DNA of 64,000 nucleotides from Bradyrhizobium sp. CCBAU 51627 (lineage in GTDB: Bacteria > Pseudomonadota > Alphaproteobacteria > Rhizobiales > Xanthobacteraceae): NCBI RefSeq assembly GCF_028128765.1, contig NZ_LBJG01000082.1, positions 1 through 64,000 on the forward strand, written 5' to 3'. Positions 1-8,105 of this stretch are shown here, piece after piece. The position numbers and the translations under genes were made by a program. How positions within the stretch are numbered: position 1 is the first letter of the stretch; each line of letters opens with the position of its first letter. The notes beneath the pieces are model-generated. The model saw only the letters and a list, made by a program, of their open reading frames with translations, was not told the origin of the DNA and searched no databases.

Positions 1-244
1 CAGCCTTCCGGCTATCGCCAGCTGACCTGCCCGGCCCTGGCCGGTGAACGCGGTGACCCGCCGCCAGCTACACCATGCAAGGGGACACGATCGCGGCGAG
101 CCCTTTTCTGCCCTGTCGCTTCCGACGAACCGCGGGGTACTCAGGACCGTCGCCGTCTGCGCTGCGGTATCGGTGGCTGCTGCGCTCCATTCGATTCACA
201 TTCGTGCTGGGACCGACCTCCGTCCGCCTAGAGCGCGTCGAGCG

Positions 245-1186
245 ATGAACGATCGCCTCTCAAGACTCAGATTGTTTGTCCGCGCCGCGCGGACCAGCAG
301 CTTTTCCAGCGCCGGTCGCGAGCTCGGCCTGACGCAGCCGACTGCATCCCGCCTAATCGCCGCGCTTGAGGAGGACATCGGCACCACGTTATTCAGCCGC
401 GCCACGCGAGCGGTGGCGCTGACCGAGCTCGGCGCCACATACCTGGTGCGCATCGAGTCGATCTTGGCGGCGCTTGACGAGGCGGATCACGAAGCGCGCG
501 GAACAGGAGAACTGCGGGGCACACTGCGCGTCGGCACGTCATCAAGTTTCGTTCTCAGGGAAATCATCCCGCGACTCTCCGGCTTTTTAAGGCAATACAC
601 GCTGCTGAGGATTGAGCTAGTGACGAACGACCGGTACCAAGACCTCGTGACTGAGGGTATCGACGTGGCGTTCCGGCTCGGAGCCCTGCCCGACTCGAGT
701 GCGATGGCTTGCAAAATCATGCACCTTCCGAAGGTGCTAGTGGCTCCCGGACTACCTGCGAGAGCGCGGAGCGCCCATTACGCCCTCAGACCTTGCTCAC
801 CACTCGGTGATCATCGGTCCGGCGCACTCATCGTCAACTTTCTGCTCGCGCAAAGATGGCCGTGTCACCTCAGTGCGCTTGCAAGCCAGCTCGCGATCAC
901 GATCAGCGAAGGAGCCACAGCAAGCGCCGTCGCTGGATTGGGGATCGCCGCGTCGAGCGAAACCACTGTGCGGGCAGAGCTCGCGACCAGGCGGCTCGTG
1001 CGGGTCCTGCCTGAGTGGGATTTCGGCTCCATGGAGGTCAATGCACTCTTTATCGGCGGAAAGACCACAAAGCCTGCCGCAGGGGCATTTGCCGATTTCC
1101 TGGCCAGGGGGCTCCGCCCACCTCGCGGCGCATCAGTTCGGCGCTCAGGGGCTCCAGAAAGCGTGTCCGTGCGTCCAAACCAATAG
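245..1186 (+). CDS. LysR-family transcriptional regulator with compensated double frameshift
   Basis: This is a LysR-type regulator of 313 residues if started at the ATG at 245. The reading frame is open upstream to 44, but the N-terminal helix-turn-helix only begins at 245 (NDRLSRLRLFVRAARTSSFS, with LTQPTASRLIAALE as recognition helix). The first half of the effector domain (RVGTSSSF, DLVTEGIDVAFRLG) and the end (ITISEGATASAVAGLGI) are in this frame. Between about 747 and 886 the encoded residues are nonsense for the family. The +1 frame there reads PDYLRERGAPITPSDLAHHS, which is clearly LysR. One extra base in the CCC run at 746-748 and one missing base near 885-887 explain this. Total length is preserved. 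About 45 residues of the ligand domain are therefore scrambled, so effector sensing may be lost even if DNA binding remains. A sequencing error pair is the alternative. Confidence 0.75.
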   Translation: MNDRLSRLRLFVRAARTSSFSSAGRELGLTQPTASRLIAALEEDIGTTLFSRATRAVALTELGATYLVRIESILAALDEADHEARGTGELRGTLRVGTSSSFVLREIIPRLSGFLRQYTLLRIELVTNDRYQDLVTEGIDVAFRLGALPDSSAMACKIMHLPKVLVAPGLPARARSAHYALRPCSPLGDHRSGALIVNFLLAQRWPCHLSALASQLAITISEGATASAVAGLGIAASSETTVRAELATRRLVRVLPEWDFGSMEVNALFIGGKTTKPAAGAFADFLARGLRPPRGASVRRSGAPESVSVRPNQ

Positions 1187-1292
1187 ACCAGGCTGTTCTA
1201 ACGTGTGCATGCAAATGGCATCCATATGCCGTGATTTTGGCGGCCCGTGAGGTCGTCAAGTGCATAGACAGGAGAAACTCATCGGAGAATCC

Positions 1293-2279
1293 ATGGAGCT
1301 TCATCAAGTTCGCTATTTCCTCGCGGTCGCATCCACGCTCAACTTCACGCGCGCGGCTGAGCAATGCAATGTTACGCAGCCCGCTTTGACTAAGGGAATT
1401 CAGAAGCTGGAGCAGGAACTCGGGGGCCAGTTGATTTACCGTGAGCGCCAGCTGACGCAACTCACCGACCTCGGGAAAGAAGTTCTTCCGATGCTGGCGC
1501 GCACGCTTGCCTCGGCAGAGACGGCGCGTCGCAGAGCTAGGGAATTCCAACGCAAAGAGGTCGCACCACTTAAGATCGGCCTCGCCCCCTCCATCTCGGC
1601 TTCGCTCGTCCTTGATCTGATAGCTGAGATCGCAAAGTTCGTCCCAGGGCTTACTGTTGAGCTGCGCGAAGGCGCGGCGGAGAAGCTGATCGACCTGCTG
1701 CTCGAGGGAGAGGTCAACGCCGCAATCGTCGGGGACGTTCAGGACATACCCCCTCGCATCGACGACTGGTTGCTCTTTGAAGAGCGCTACGTCGCGGTTC
1801 TAGCGCAGACACACCAACTCGCAAATCGCCACTCGATTGGGATTGACGATCTCCGCGAGACCGTCTTGCTGGAGCGCGTAGGATGCGACGTCGCTCCGAA
1901 GATCCAACGGTCGTATTTCCCCAAAGAACCTCCCCATCTGGGCCACTGCAGCGGTCACGACTTGCACCTTCAGTACATGGCCGCAGCTGGGTTCGGCGTG
2001 ATACTCGCGCCCGAGCACATGCCACGCCTTCCGACGCTAAAGACCATTCCCCTCGAGGGGGACCCGATTTCGCGGGAGGTGCGGCTGCTGGCTGTGCAGG
2101 GACGCCGCTACTCGCCGGCACAGGACGCTTTCATCAAGGTCGCGCGGCTTCGAGACTGGTCGATCGAAGTCCGCCAGAGAGACATCCCGCCCGGAAGGCT
2201 CCCGGAGATGGCGACCACGCCCGCGCTAACACGCACGTCGACAACGAACCGATTCCAGCGCATCGATCCCATCGCTTGA
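1293..2279 (+). CDS. LysR-family transcriptional regulator
   Basis: LysR regulator, 328 residues from the ATG at 1293. The frame is open from a GTG at 1260, but GGAGA at 1284-1288 and the family start MELHQVRYFLAVA support 1293. The N-terminal winged helix carries NFTRAAEQCNVTQPALTKGI. The effector domain begins near residue 90 (LKIGLAPSISASL) and runs to about 290. A tail of about 35 residues rich in Arg, Pro and Thr follows and is not typical of the family. The N-terminus is of the CbbR/OxyR-like 'LHQVRYF' type. The truncated LysR gene at the right end of the window is a clear paralogue: it shares QCNVTQPALTK, LKIGLAPSISA and LLLEGEVNAA-like segments. No regulated neighbour is evident; target unknown. 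Confidence 0.88.
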   Translation: MELHQVRYFLAVASTLNFTRAAEQCNVTQPALTKGIQKLEQELGGQLIYRERQLTQLTDLGKEVLPMLARTLASAETARRRAREFQRKEVAPLKIGLAPSISASLVLDLIAEIAKFVPGLTVELREGAAEKLIDLLLEGEVNAAIVGDVQDIPPRIDDWLLFEERYVAVLAQTHQLANRHSIGIDDLRETVLLERVGCDVAPKIQRSYFPKEPPHLGHCSGHDLHLQYMAAAGFGVILAPEHMPRLPTLKTIPLEGDPISREVRLLAVQGRRYSPAQDAFIKVARLRDWSIEVRQRDIPPGRLPEMATTPALTRTSTTNRFQRIDPIA

Positions 2280-2466
2280 GGCCTCACCCGTTCCAAAGAA
2301 GCCCTATGAGATGCAGCCCGGATCCGAGCCGGTGAGTGCTTTCAGCGCCGCCGCATTCTCAACAGGATTTGCCGTACAACCGTGGCCGTCGTTTCGCGTT
2401 CGATCTGAGTCTCGGAGCGAAAAAATCCAATAATTTCAGTCAGGGGATTAGGGCGGAGGCTATTCT

Positions 2467-2512
2467 GATTCCATCGGAGTCAGGTAGCCAGAATTAGGAT
2501 TCCATTGGAGTT
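2467..2512. repeat. Short direct repeats, possible left boundary of the toxin-antitoxin segment
   Basis: Two near-identical 15-bp motifs lie 31 bp apart: gattccatcggagtc at 2467-2481 and gattccattggagtt at 2498-2512. An inverted relative, actccaattgaa, occurs at 3954-3965, and a perfect palindrome, ctccaattggag, at 3884-3895. The sites bracket the RES/Xre pair. They could be terminal motifs of a decayed insertion or transposon. I see no transposase and no target duplication, so this is only a suggestion. Confidence 0.3.
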
Positions 2513-2553
2513 ACTTGGTCGGTCAGGCGAGATCGTACTGCTACGGGGCCGAA

Positions 2554-3066
2554 TTAGGGCGGTGATGTCGAAGGATGAAGGCGCGTATCTAGCGCGAACG
2601 CTTCCTGAAGGTGCTGCTGGTACACGCCTTTCGCCCTGGTCGGGTCGAAGATCAGATTCCAGCTGTGATTGGACACCACACTTGGGATCATGACGAATTT
2701 GTGCTTGGCCAGGAGCGCATCCCCGAACGCCTGCTGGCCTGCGCCTGGGATGCCCGGTCGCAGCCAATTGGCGTTCGGAACGTCGGCAGGGCGAACAATA
2801 TGAACGTCAGACACGTCGGAGATATAAAGCGCGGTCAGTACGTGAGGCAGAGTGTCTAGCGCTTTGAAGCCTTTGTGAACCGCCACTTCGAGTATCGCGG
2901 TCGCTGGATCAAGCGCGCAATACACAACGCGAACGCCTTTGCTGTTCCACCGGCCGCCGACCTGGAATGCGCCTTCGCCACTATCCCAGGTCGACGCAAA
3001 GCGCGCCTGATCGAGGCGCCAAGCGATGAGCTTGCCGCCTCCCAATGGCTCTACAGAAAGCGTCAT
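2554..3066 (-). CDS. RES-domain toxin of a type II toxin-antitoxin pair
   Basis: RES-family toxin, 170 residues. RES toxins characterised so far (for example MbcT and ParT) degrade NAD+ or use it to modify targets. The sequence shows the family hallmarks: an early arginine in IAWRLDQARFA (residues about 14-24), the GGRWNSKGVRVVYCA block (about 37-51) and ATAILEVAVHKGF with the conserved glutamate (about 55-67). The C-terminal part carries NHSWNLIFDPT, a typical RES ending in which Ser or Asn contribute to the pocket. The start ATG overlaps the antitoxin stop by four bases (ATGA at 3063-3066), so the two genes are translationally coupled in the order antitoxin-toxin, as is standard for Xre-RES modules. 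All expected blocks are present and it looks intact. Confidence 0.88.
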   Translation of the reverse strand: MTLSVEPLGGGKLIAWRLDQARFASTWDSGEGAFQVGGRWNSKGVRVVYCALDPATAILEVAVHKGFKALDTLPHVLTALYISDVSDVHIVRPADVPNANWLRPGIPGAGQQAFGDALLAKHKFVMIPSVVSNHSWNLIFDPTRAKGVYQQHLQEAFALDTRLHPSTSPP

Positions 3067-3545
3067 GCATAGACGCCATATGCGAGGCGTGTGAGGTACT
3101 GTTCAACGAGCTCGATGCCCGCCGGAGTGGCAAGGAGGTCGATCGGGCGACGCTGGTCAAGACCGATGGCCGGACGCTCGAGCCACTGCTCGGCTTCTTC
3201 CTGCGAACCGAACACGTCCGTGGCCTTGGCGAGGATTTCGGCAAACTTCCAGGTCCGCCCACTTTGCTCCTGGCTGAGCGGCTTGTCCGGAGCGTCCTTG
3301 CGTCGCTGAAAGGTGCGAAGGCTCATTCCGAACGCTTTTTCCAGCGAGTCCGTTTGAATGATGAGGAGGTGACGGACGAAGTGGGTCAACGCAGAGCCTG
3401 GCAGTCCGTCCAGCAGCAGTTCGTGGGCGTCGAGGGCGCTTGTGATCCGGCGCGACAGGATGCGTGGCCCGCCGAGCAAATCGGCCACCTTCTGCAGATC
3501 ATTGCCTGGCCCCTTTGGAGCCGGTTTCTCGGCTGCGGCAGTCAT
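3063..3545 (-). CDS. Xre/MbcA/ParS-type antitoxin (DUF2384)
   Basis: Antitoxin of 160 residues partnering the RES toxin downstream. After a charged, Pro-rich N-terminus, residues about 20-100 form the Xre-like helical part (SRRITSALDAHELLLDGLPG, then KAFGMSLRTFQRRK). The C-terminal part is the ParS/MbcA toxin-binding domain: LSQEQSGRTWKFAEILAKAT, EEAEQWLERPAIGLDQRRPI, DLLATPAGIELVEQYLTRL. The phrase 'RPAIGLDQRRPIDLLATPAG' is diagnostic of DUF2384. Antitoxins of this type neutralise the toxin and usually repress their own promoter as a complex. Tandem repeats just upstream (3556-3589) fit that role. The start is ATG at 3545-3543; no strong ribosome binding site is visible, so the message may have a short leader. 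Confidence 0.88.
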   Translation of the reverse strand: MTAAAEKPAPKGPGNDLQKVADLLGGPRILSRRITSALDAHELLLDGLPGSALTHFVRHLLIIQTDSLEKAFGMSLRTFQRRKDAPDKPLSQEQSGRTWKFAEILAKATDVFGSQEEAEQWLERPAIGLDQRRPIDLLATPAGIELVEQYLTRLAYGVYA

Positions 3546-3555
3546 AGTAGCCTCG

Positions 3556-3589
3556 CGTCACGTGTCGCTAAATATACGTCACATGTCGC
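3556..3589 (-). promoter_or_regulatory. Tandem operator-like repeats before the antitoxin gene
   Basis: Two 13-bp copies, CGTCACGTGTCGC (3556-3568) and CGTCACATGTCGC (3577-3589), differ at one base and are spaced by 21 bp, two helical turns. Each is itself partly palindromic (CACGTG, CACATG core). An AT-rich tract (taaatata, 3569-3576) lies between them and could contain the -10 element. They sit 11 bp upstream of the antitoxin start, the right place for autorepression by an Xre-RES complex. Confidence 0.6.
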
Positions 3590-4308
3590 AACTAATCAAG
3601 CCTAACCCTCCACGGAACTTGCCTGAATCTTGGTTGCAGAGGGCGGTGGGGTACTTGCTGACAGGATACATAGCGGCGAAAACCAGCCGTTCCTGGCGCA
3701 TTGCCGAACTTAGGGGCGGTACTCGCCAACGTCGCCAACTTCTGCGACTTCGATTGCTATGGGGGAACTTTGTCTACGCTCAAGGCCGCGCTTGGCTGGG
3801 CGACAGTATTGAACGACTTGGCCTGGAGCTGATACAACTCGATCCGCTCCGTCTTAACCGCTGCGCCCCGAAGAGGCTCCGACCTCCAATTGGAGCAGAC
3901 AGGATTCGGATCTCGTGAGAAACGCCAGAAGAGATCGGACCTTGACCCGACAGACTCCAATTGAAGGCGAATGACTCAGATCGAACACGAGACGACAGTG
4001 GCATCAACTCGTCGGAGGTCACGATAACCGGCAGACTTTCTTATGCGAATGCCGGAGATTCCTCCGCGAGCGGCCCGGCGAAAGAAATACTCGCCCGAAC
4101 TATTCCGAGGCGGCTGCTTTGCGCATTGCACGGCTACGATCGTTGCCTCATAGCGCCGAGTCATTCGCGCTAATTGACGCGAGTTGGACGAAGGCGAGGT
4201 AATTGGCGCGGTTTGTCGGGCGCGTCGCTACCGGAGTCGCTCGCGCCCGGCCGGATAAGGTTCGCCGCTCGGGAGGCGCGAGCGGAAGACTGATCCAGTC
4301 GCCCCGCT
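3590..4308. other. Gene-free stretch between toxin-antitoxin and iron-uptake operon
   Basis: No open frame here gives a recognisable protein. The only structured elements I see are the palindrome ctccaattggag (3884-3895) and the inverted motif actccaattgaa (3954-3965), which echo repeats at 2467-2512. The iron permease operon runs into this stretch from the right. Confidence 0.4.
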
Positions 4309-5139
4309 CTATTCCGCAGCAACGGCGTGGTTGGCGCGCACTTCCGCGGTCAGCCACATCAGCGATTTGGTTGTTACGATGACGGTAAGATAGACCAAGA
4401 GCTGCATCTGCGTCGGCTGATCGGTATAGCCGATCAGCGTGTGCAAGGCGCGTCCGGGAATGCTCGTCTCGGGCAAAAGCCAGCCTAAGTTCCACACGAC
4501 TGTGTCGAGCGAGGTTAGCCAGTTGGCGCGCTCCAGAAAAGCAACGGCCTGTGCCGCCATACCCGCCGCGAGGAGGGTGATCAGAACTGTCGTTGTTACA
4601 AACAGCGGGCGCGACGGAATCCGCACCAGGCCCAAATAAGTCACAAGGCAAACTGCAGCGCCGAGCAAGAGGCCAAGGCAGCCGCCAACGATCAAATCCA
4701 GGGCCGAACCGCCGTCGGAGGTGACGACGCCATAGAGAAACAGCGCGACCTCGCTGCCTTCGCGCAGTACGGCAACGCCGACCACGACCGCCAGAGCCAA
4801 TAGAGGCTTGCTGCCTGCGGCCACCGCTTGGCCAACCGCGCGCATTTCGACCGCAATCTCCCGCCCGTGGCGCGCCATCCAGACATTATGCCAAGTCAGC
4901 ATCACAACGGCGACCCCGAGAATAGCGGCATTGAACAGCTCCTGTCCCATGCCCTCGAACAGCTGCGACAGCCCACCGGCAGATGCCGCGACGAAACACG
5001 CCCCGGCCACACCTGCCAGCATGCCGCCGGCAACCCAGCGATCGCGGCGCGCGACCCCGCGGGTAACCGCGAGCACAATTCCGACGATCAGGCCTGCCTC
5101 GAAGACCTCGCGGAAGACGATGATGAGCGCGGCGAGCAC
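4309..5139 (-). CDS. FTR1-family iron permease (EfeU-like)
   Basis: Inner-membrane high-affinity iron permease, 276 residues, with about seven hydrophobic segments. Both signature acidic motifs of the FTR1/EfeU family are visible: REVFEAG at residues 10-16 in the first helix and REGSE at about 126-130 in the fourth. The glutamates of these REXXE motifs bind iron in characterised homologues. It is the last of three co-directional genes (outer-membrane-like protein, cupredoxin, permease), with only 12 bp between it and the cupredoxin gene. Yeast Ftr1 works with a ferroxidase and EfeU with EfeO; here the small cupredoxin probably takes the periplasmic role. An ICE-like element upstream of the first gene suggests iron control. 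The start, MLAALIIVFRE, is typical. Confidence 0.92.
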   Translation of the reverse strand: MLAALIIVFREVFEAGLIVGIVLAVTRGVARRDRWVAGGMLAGVAGACFVAASAGGLSQLFEGMGQELFNAAILGVAVVMLTWHNVWMARHGREIAVEMRAVGQAVAAGSKPLLALAVVVGVAVLREGSEVALFLYGVVTSDGGSALDLIVGGCLGLLLGAAVCLVTYLGLVRIPSRPLFVTTTVLITLLAAGMAAQAVAFLERANWLTSLDTVVWNLGWLLPETSIPGRALHTLIGYTDQPTQMQLLVYLTVIVTTKSLMWLTAEVRANHAVAAE

Positions 5140-5151
5140 GAGATAGACGCC

Positions 5152-5499
5152 CTATTCGACGACGAGCGCGCCGCGCGCTTTTTCGTTGAAGTCATCGTAG
5201 AACTCATAACGCCCGGCCTTGAGAGCGCGGACGTTGATCACACCCTGGCTCTTGGCGGTCACTACCTTTTCCACCCTGAGGGAGGTGCTTTCGAACTCCA
5301 TCGCCTTCCCCTCGAGATTCCTGATCCGGAAGACAACCGGCTTGTCCGCCGGCGCACGTACCTCGTGCGGCTGAAACTGCCCGTTAGAGTAGCTGATCTG
5401 AATTTCCGTTGCTTGCTGGGCCGACGCCGTCGACAGCGGCAAAATCGCCGTGCAGAGCGCTGCGAGAGCGAGTTTTCTGGTCGCGGTCAAAACGTGCAT
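5152..5499 (-). CDS. Periplasmic cupredoxin-domain protein of the iron-uptake operon
   Basis: Exported protein of 115 residues with a signal peptide (TRKLALAALCTAILPLSTASAQ, cleavage probably after ASA). The mature part is a single cupredoxin-like beta sandwich: FQPHEVRAPADKPVVFRIRN, EFESTSLRVEKV and the final GRYEFYDDFNEKARGALVV. This resembles the N-terminal domain of EfeO and stand-alone proteins found beside FTR1 permeases, where it is proposed to bind or oxidise iron for the permease. The classical copper Cys-Met set is not obvious, so copper binding is uncertain. The frame is open to 5616, but AGGAAGG just before the ATG at 5499 fixes the start. It lies 12 bp before the permease gene. 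Confidence 0.85.
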   Translation of the reverse strand: MHVLTATRKLALAALCTAILPLSTASAQQATEIQISYSNGQFQPHEVRAPADKPVVFRIRNLEGKAMEFESTSLRVEKVVTAKSQGVINVRALKAGRYEFYDDFNEKARGALVVE

Positions 5500-5525
5500 C
5501 TGTAGGCCTTCCTCTTTGAGGGACG

Positions 5526-6440
5526 TCAGAACTCGACGGCGAATTTGAGTTTGGCGCGGTTGCGCTGGAACTCGGCAAGATTGAGCGAAAACGGGGCTCC
5601 AACTTCGCGGCCCCATATCTGCGTGCTCCAGGCCGCTGTCATGAACATCTTCGGCGTGAACCGGACATAGAGCGTCGGACCGAGCATCACTGTGTCGCCG
5701 GTAAAGGCCGAGAGTGCGAAGTCGTCATAATGGCGCAGATACCAAACTTCGCCTCCGATCACGACATTGGGCGTGATTCGGAACGACAGCGCCGCGGAGG
5801 CGCCGAGTTTAGTTTCCCGAATGGTCTCATCCAGCAATGTGTGGGTATATTCGGGTTCATATAATAGGTTGAACCCGGCAAACAGCCGCTTTCTAACGAG
5901 TTCGAGGTCGGCATTGAGTGTTGTCTCGAATTCATAGTTGTGAACCCGCTCGCCGCTTGTCTCATCGATGAGCCGCACCGTAGGCTCGAAAGCCAGCGTC
6001 ACAGACAGTGGATTGTTCGACGTCCGTTCGAGGGCGAGGTAGCGGAATTCACCAAACCCGCCGCTGAACGCCAACTGGCGACGGTCGTCGAGGTCGGCTA
6101 CGGTCCCGATGTCGTGGGTTGATCCGAGCGCCCCAAACTCGATTTGCACAAATTGAGACGGCGTGAATTCGAACTCATACTTGGTCTCGGTCGCGGTGTA
6201 GCGTCCATCGCGCTTGCCAAATCGGCCGATCGTGTCGGTCGTGAATTCCTTTTCGCCTTCGATGCCGATACCCGAACCGGTCGTGAAGCCGAAAATGTAT
6301 TTCGTTTCGATATCTCGCCAAGTATCCGAGTCGTCGGCGCGGGCGAGGCCGCCCAGGCAAAGAAATGCGAATACACCGGAGACGACGGCATAACGCCACC
6401 CAAAGGCATTTCCCGCTGGCATCGATTGCCTCACCGTCAT
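5526..6440 (-). CDS. Exported outer-membrane-like protein, first gene of iron operon
   Basis: Protein of 304 residues with an N-terminal hydrophobic export signal ending near ARADD (about residue 37). The rest alternates short amphipathic strands with aromatic residues (for example TKYIFGFTTGSGIGIEGEKE, TKYEFEFTPSQFVQIEF) and ends in phenylalanine (AKLKFAVEF), as outer-membrane beta-barrels do. I infer an outer-membrane protein of roughly a dozen strands. It has no TonB box or plug domain, so it is not a classical siderophore receptor. It leads the operon with the cupredoxin (26 bp away) and the FTR1 permease. A role in letting iron into the periplasm is inferred from context only. Confidence 0.72.
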   Translation of the reverse strand: MTVRQSMPAGNAFGWRYAVVSGVFAFLCLGGLARADDSDTWRDIETKYIFGFTTGSGIGIEGEKEFTTDTIGRFGKRDGRYTATETKYEFEFTPSQFVQIEFGALGSTHDIGTVADLDDRRQLAFSGGFGEFRYLALERTSNNPLSVTLAFEPTVRLIDETSGERVHNYEFETTLNADLELVRKRLFAGFNLLYEPEYTHTLLDETIRETKLGASAALSFRITPNVVIGGEVWYLRHYDDFALSAFTGDTVMLGPTLYVRFTPKMFMTAAWSTQIWGREVGAPFSLNLAEFQRNRAKLKFAVEF

Positions 6441-6493
6441 TGATGGAGCTTGACGCCTGTAATCGATGATCGCCAGACCCGCAAAAAGACTCC

Positions 6494-6516
6494 TTCTAAA
6501 CTAGAGCGATTCTAAA
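6494..6516 (-). promoter_or_regulatory. ICE/Irr-box-like element upstream of the iron operon
   Basis: On the minus strand 6516-6500 reads TTTAGAATCGCTCTAGT, which resembles the rhizobial iron control element (roughly TTTAGAA-N3-TTCTAAA) bound by Irr. The first half-site is perfect and the second matches at four of seven bases. A second TTTAGAA overlaps at 6500-6494, giving a direct repeat with a 16-bp period. The element lies about 60 bp upstream of the first gene. The consensus is recalled knowledge; regulation is inferred. Confidence 0.45.
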
Positions 6517-7070
6517 TTGTAAGTCAGAAAGTGCATGCGCCGCCGCTTCGAGCACACCAGCCTTTAGTTCCCGGCAGACTGCGTCGCACGATGTCGCGCC
6601 CGCCGCGGCCTGCACCTTGAAATAATGCAATCAATTTGAGGGAGCTGCCTCCGGGCTGCTCATTCCTTCCACCTGTGGGCCTTTAACGATCTCGGAAGGC
6701 ATCCGCTTTATCACCGTTTACGATTGACCGGACATCGGGCGGCCGGCCGCTGAATGAGCACCTAGCCTAGTCCGACAGCATCGGCGTGTTTTCGCAATCG
6801 CGACGCCCGGCGCGCGGAACTTACCGCGTGGGAAAGCCAAGCCCGCGGATGCACTGGCATCCCCCTTACAGCTGTGGCCGCGAGACCACTGCTCGGGGCC
6901 TTGTATCTTCCACACGGCCCCGCACCTCCTGGGTTGTCGTGAGACGTCAGGACGCCGCTTAGCTCACGCCGGACCCAAGTGGAAGCTGAGTAGATCGAGC
7001 TCAGATGTCACCACCAGCGGAACGTATATCGCCGGCGGCCGTGCCAACGCTCTTGCAGAATGAACGATCC
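6517..7070. other. Intergenic stretch without recognisable genes
   Basis: This stretch lies upstream of the iron operon and beyond the 3' end of the AraC gene. It holds the promoter region of the iron operon next to the ICE-like element. I see no protein-like frame or structured repeat. Confidence 0.4.
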
Positions 7071-8105
7071 TCACGCGGCGTCGGATTGCTCGATCGCATC
7101 TTCGTCCGGAGCAGCCCTTGATGACCGTTCGCTCTGCGCATTGGAGCGATATTCTGACGGGTCGCTCCCGTAGTATTTACGAAAGCTGCGCGTAAAGCTG
7201 CTCCGACTCTGGTAGCCGACGTTTAGAGCGACCTGGTCGATCGATAGCGCGTTGGCCGCGAGCAGATCAGCAGCGTGGCGCATCCTAAGGCGGCGCAACA
7301 GTGACATGGGTGCCTCTCCGAAGGCAGCGGAGAATCGCGCCATGAAAGCTGAGCGGCTCAGACCGACGGCGTGCGACAGACTTTGAACGGTGTGCGGAAG
7401 CGAGGGACGCGAGGCCATCTCAGCGAAAGCTCGTGCGATTGGCGGGTCACTTAACATGGCGAAGCGCTCAACCCAGGCTTTCGTCGAGACCAGGCAACGT
7501 CGAAGCAGGGCGAGCAATACGACCTTCAGTAGCGCTGCCGACATTGGCCCCACACCGACGTCCTGGGCCGCGAGCTCGGCTAACGCGCAAGCGATCACCT
7601 GGTCGAGCTGGTCATGTACGTCGAATGTCTCAACAATCGGCGCTGCGAGGGATGCGAACAAGTCAAGCGCTGGACCGTAGGTCGCTCGAAAAGTGCCGCA
7701 CGCAAGTACGAGTGTCGGTTGGTCATCTCCGACAGTGTGCCGGTACGACGAGCCGGGCACGAAAAGGCCTACACTGCCCTTGCCGACATTTCGTAGTGCG
7801 GTCGGGCGCTCCGTGGCGACGATCCTCATTGCGCGTCCGGGCGGAACGATTACCAATGTATGCGGCGTCAGACGGATAGGGCTTTCCCCGTCCATCAGGA
7901 TGAAACCGACGCCTCGAACGCAGTAGTGGATGGTGCACGCGTCCACGCGCGCAACGGGCAAGTGGGCACCCGCCGCAAGCAAGCATTGCGACAGCCTAAC
8001 AAAGCTAATGTCCAATGTGGTCATCAACTTGTCGAGGTCTTTTCGCGATATACGCCAGAACGGCTCACCTGCCACGTCCAAAAGCCTTTTGTTGCTCAGA
8101 TTCAT
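7071..8105 (-). CDS. AraC-family transcriptional regulator (cupin-type sensor)
   Basis: AraC regulator of 344 residues. Residues about 30-180 form a cupin-like ligand domain (VDACTIHYCVRGVGFILMDG, TLVIVPPGRAMRIV). Residues about 225-325 hold the two helix-turn-helix motifs: HTVQSLSHAVGLSRSAFMARF and then SIDQVALNVGYQSRSSFTRSF, followed by the family signature FRKYYGSDPSEYR. The start at 8105 is supported by CCGGAGC about nine bases upstream. The cupin type (AraC_binding/cupin_6) is often found beside oxidoreductases, and the next gene, on the opposite strand, encodes a cytochrome c. The two starts are 800 bp apart, so direct control is not shown. Confidence 0.9.
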   Translation of the reverse strand: MNLSNKRLLDVAGEPFWRISRKDLDKLMTTLDISFVRLSQCLLAAGAHLPVARVDACTIHYCVRGVGFILMDGESPIRLTPHTLVIVPPGRAMRIVATERPTALRNVGKGSVGLFVPGSSYRHTVGDDQPTLVLACGTFRATYGPALDLFASLAAPIVETFDVHDQLDQVIACALAELAAQDVGVGPMSAALLKVVLLALLRRCLVSTKAWVERFAMLSDPPIARAFAEMASRPSLPHTVQSLSHAVGLSRSAFMARFSAAFGEAPMSLLRRLRMRHAADLLAANALSIDQVALNVGYQSRSSFTRSFRKYYGSDPSEYRSNAQSERSSRAAPDEDAIEQSDAA

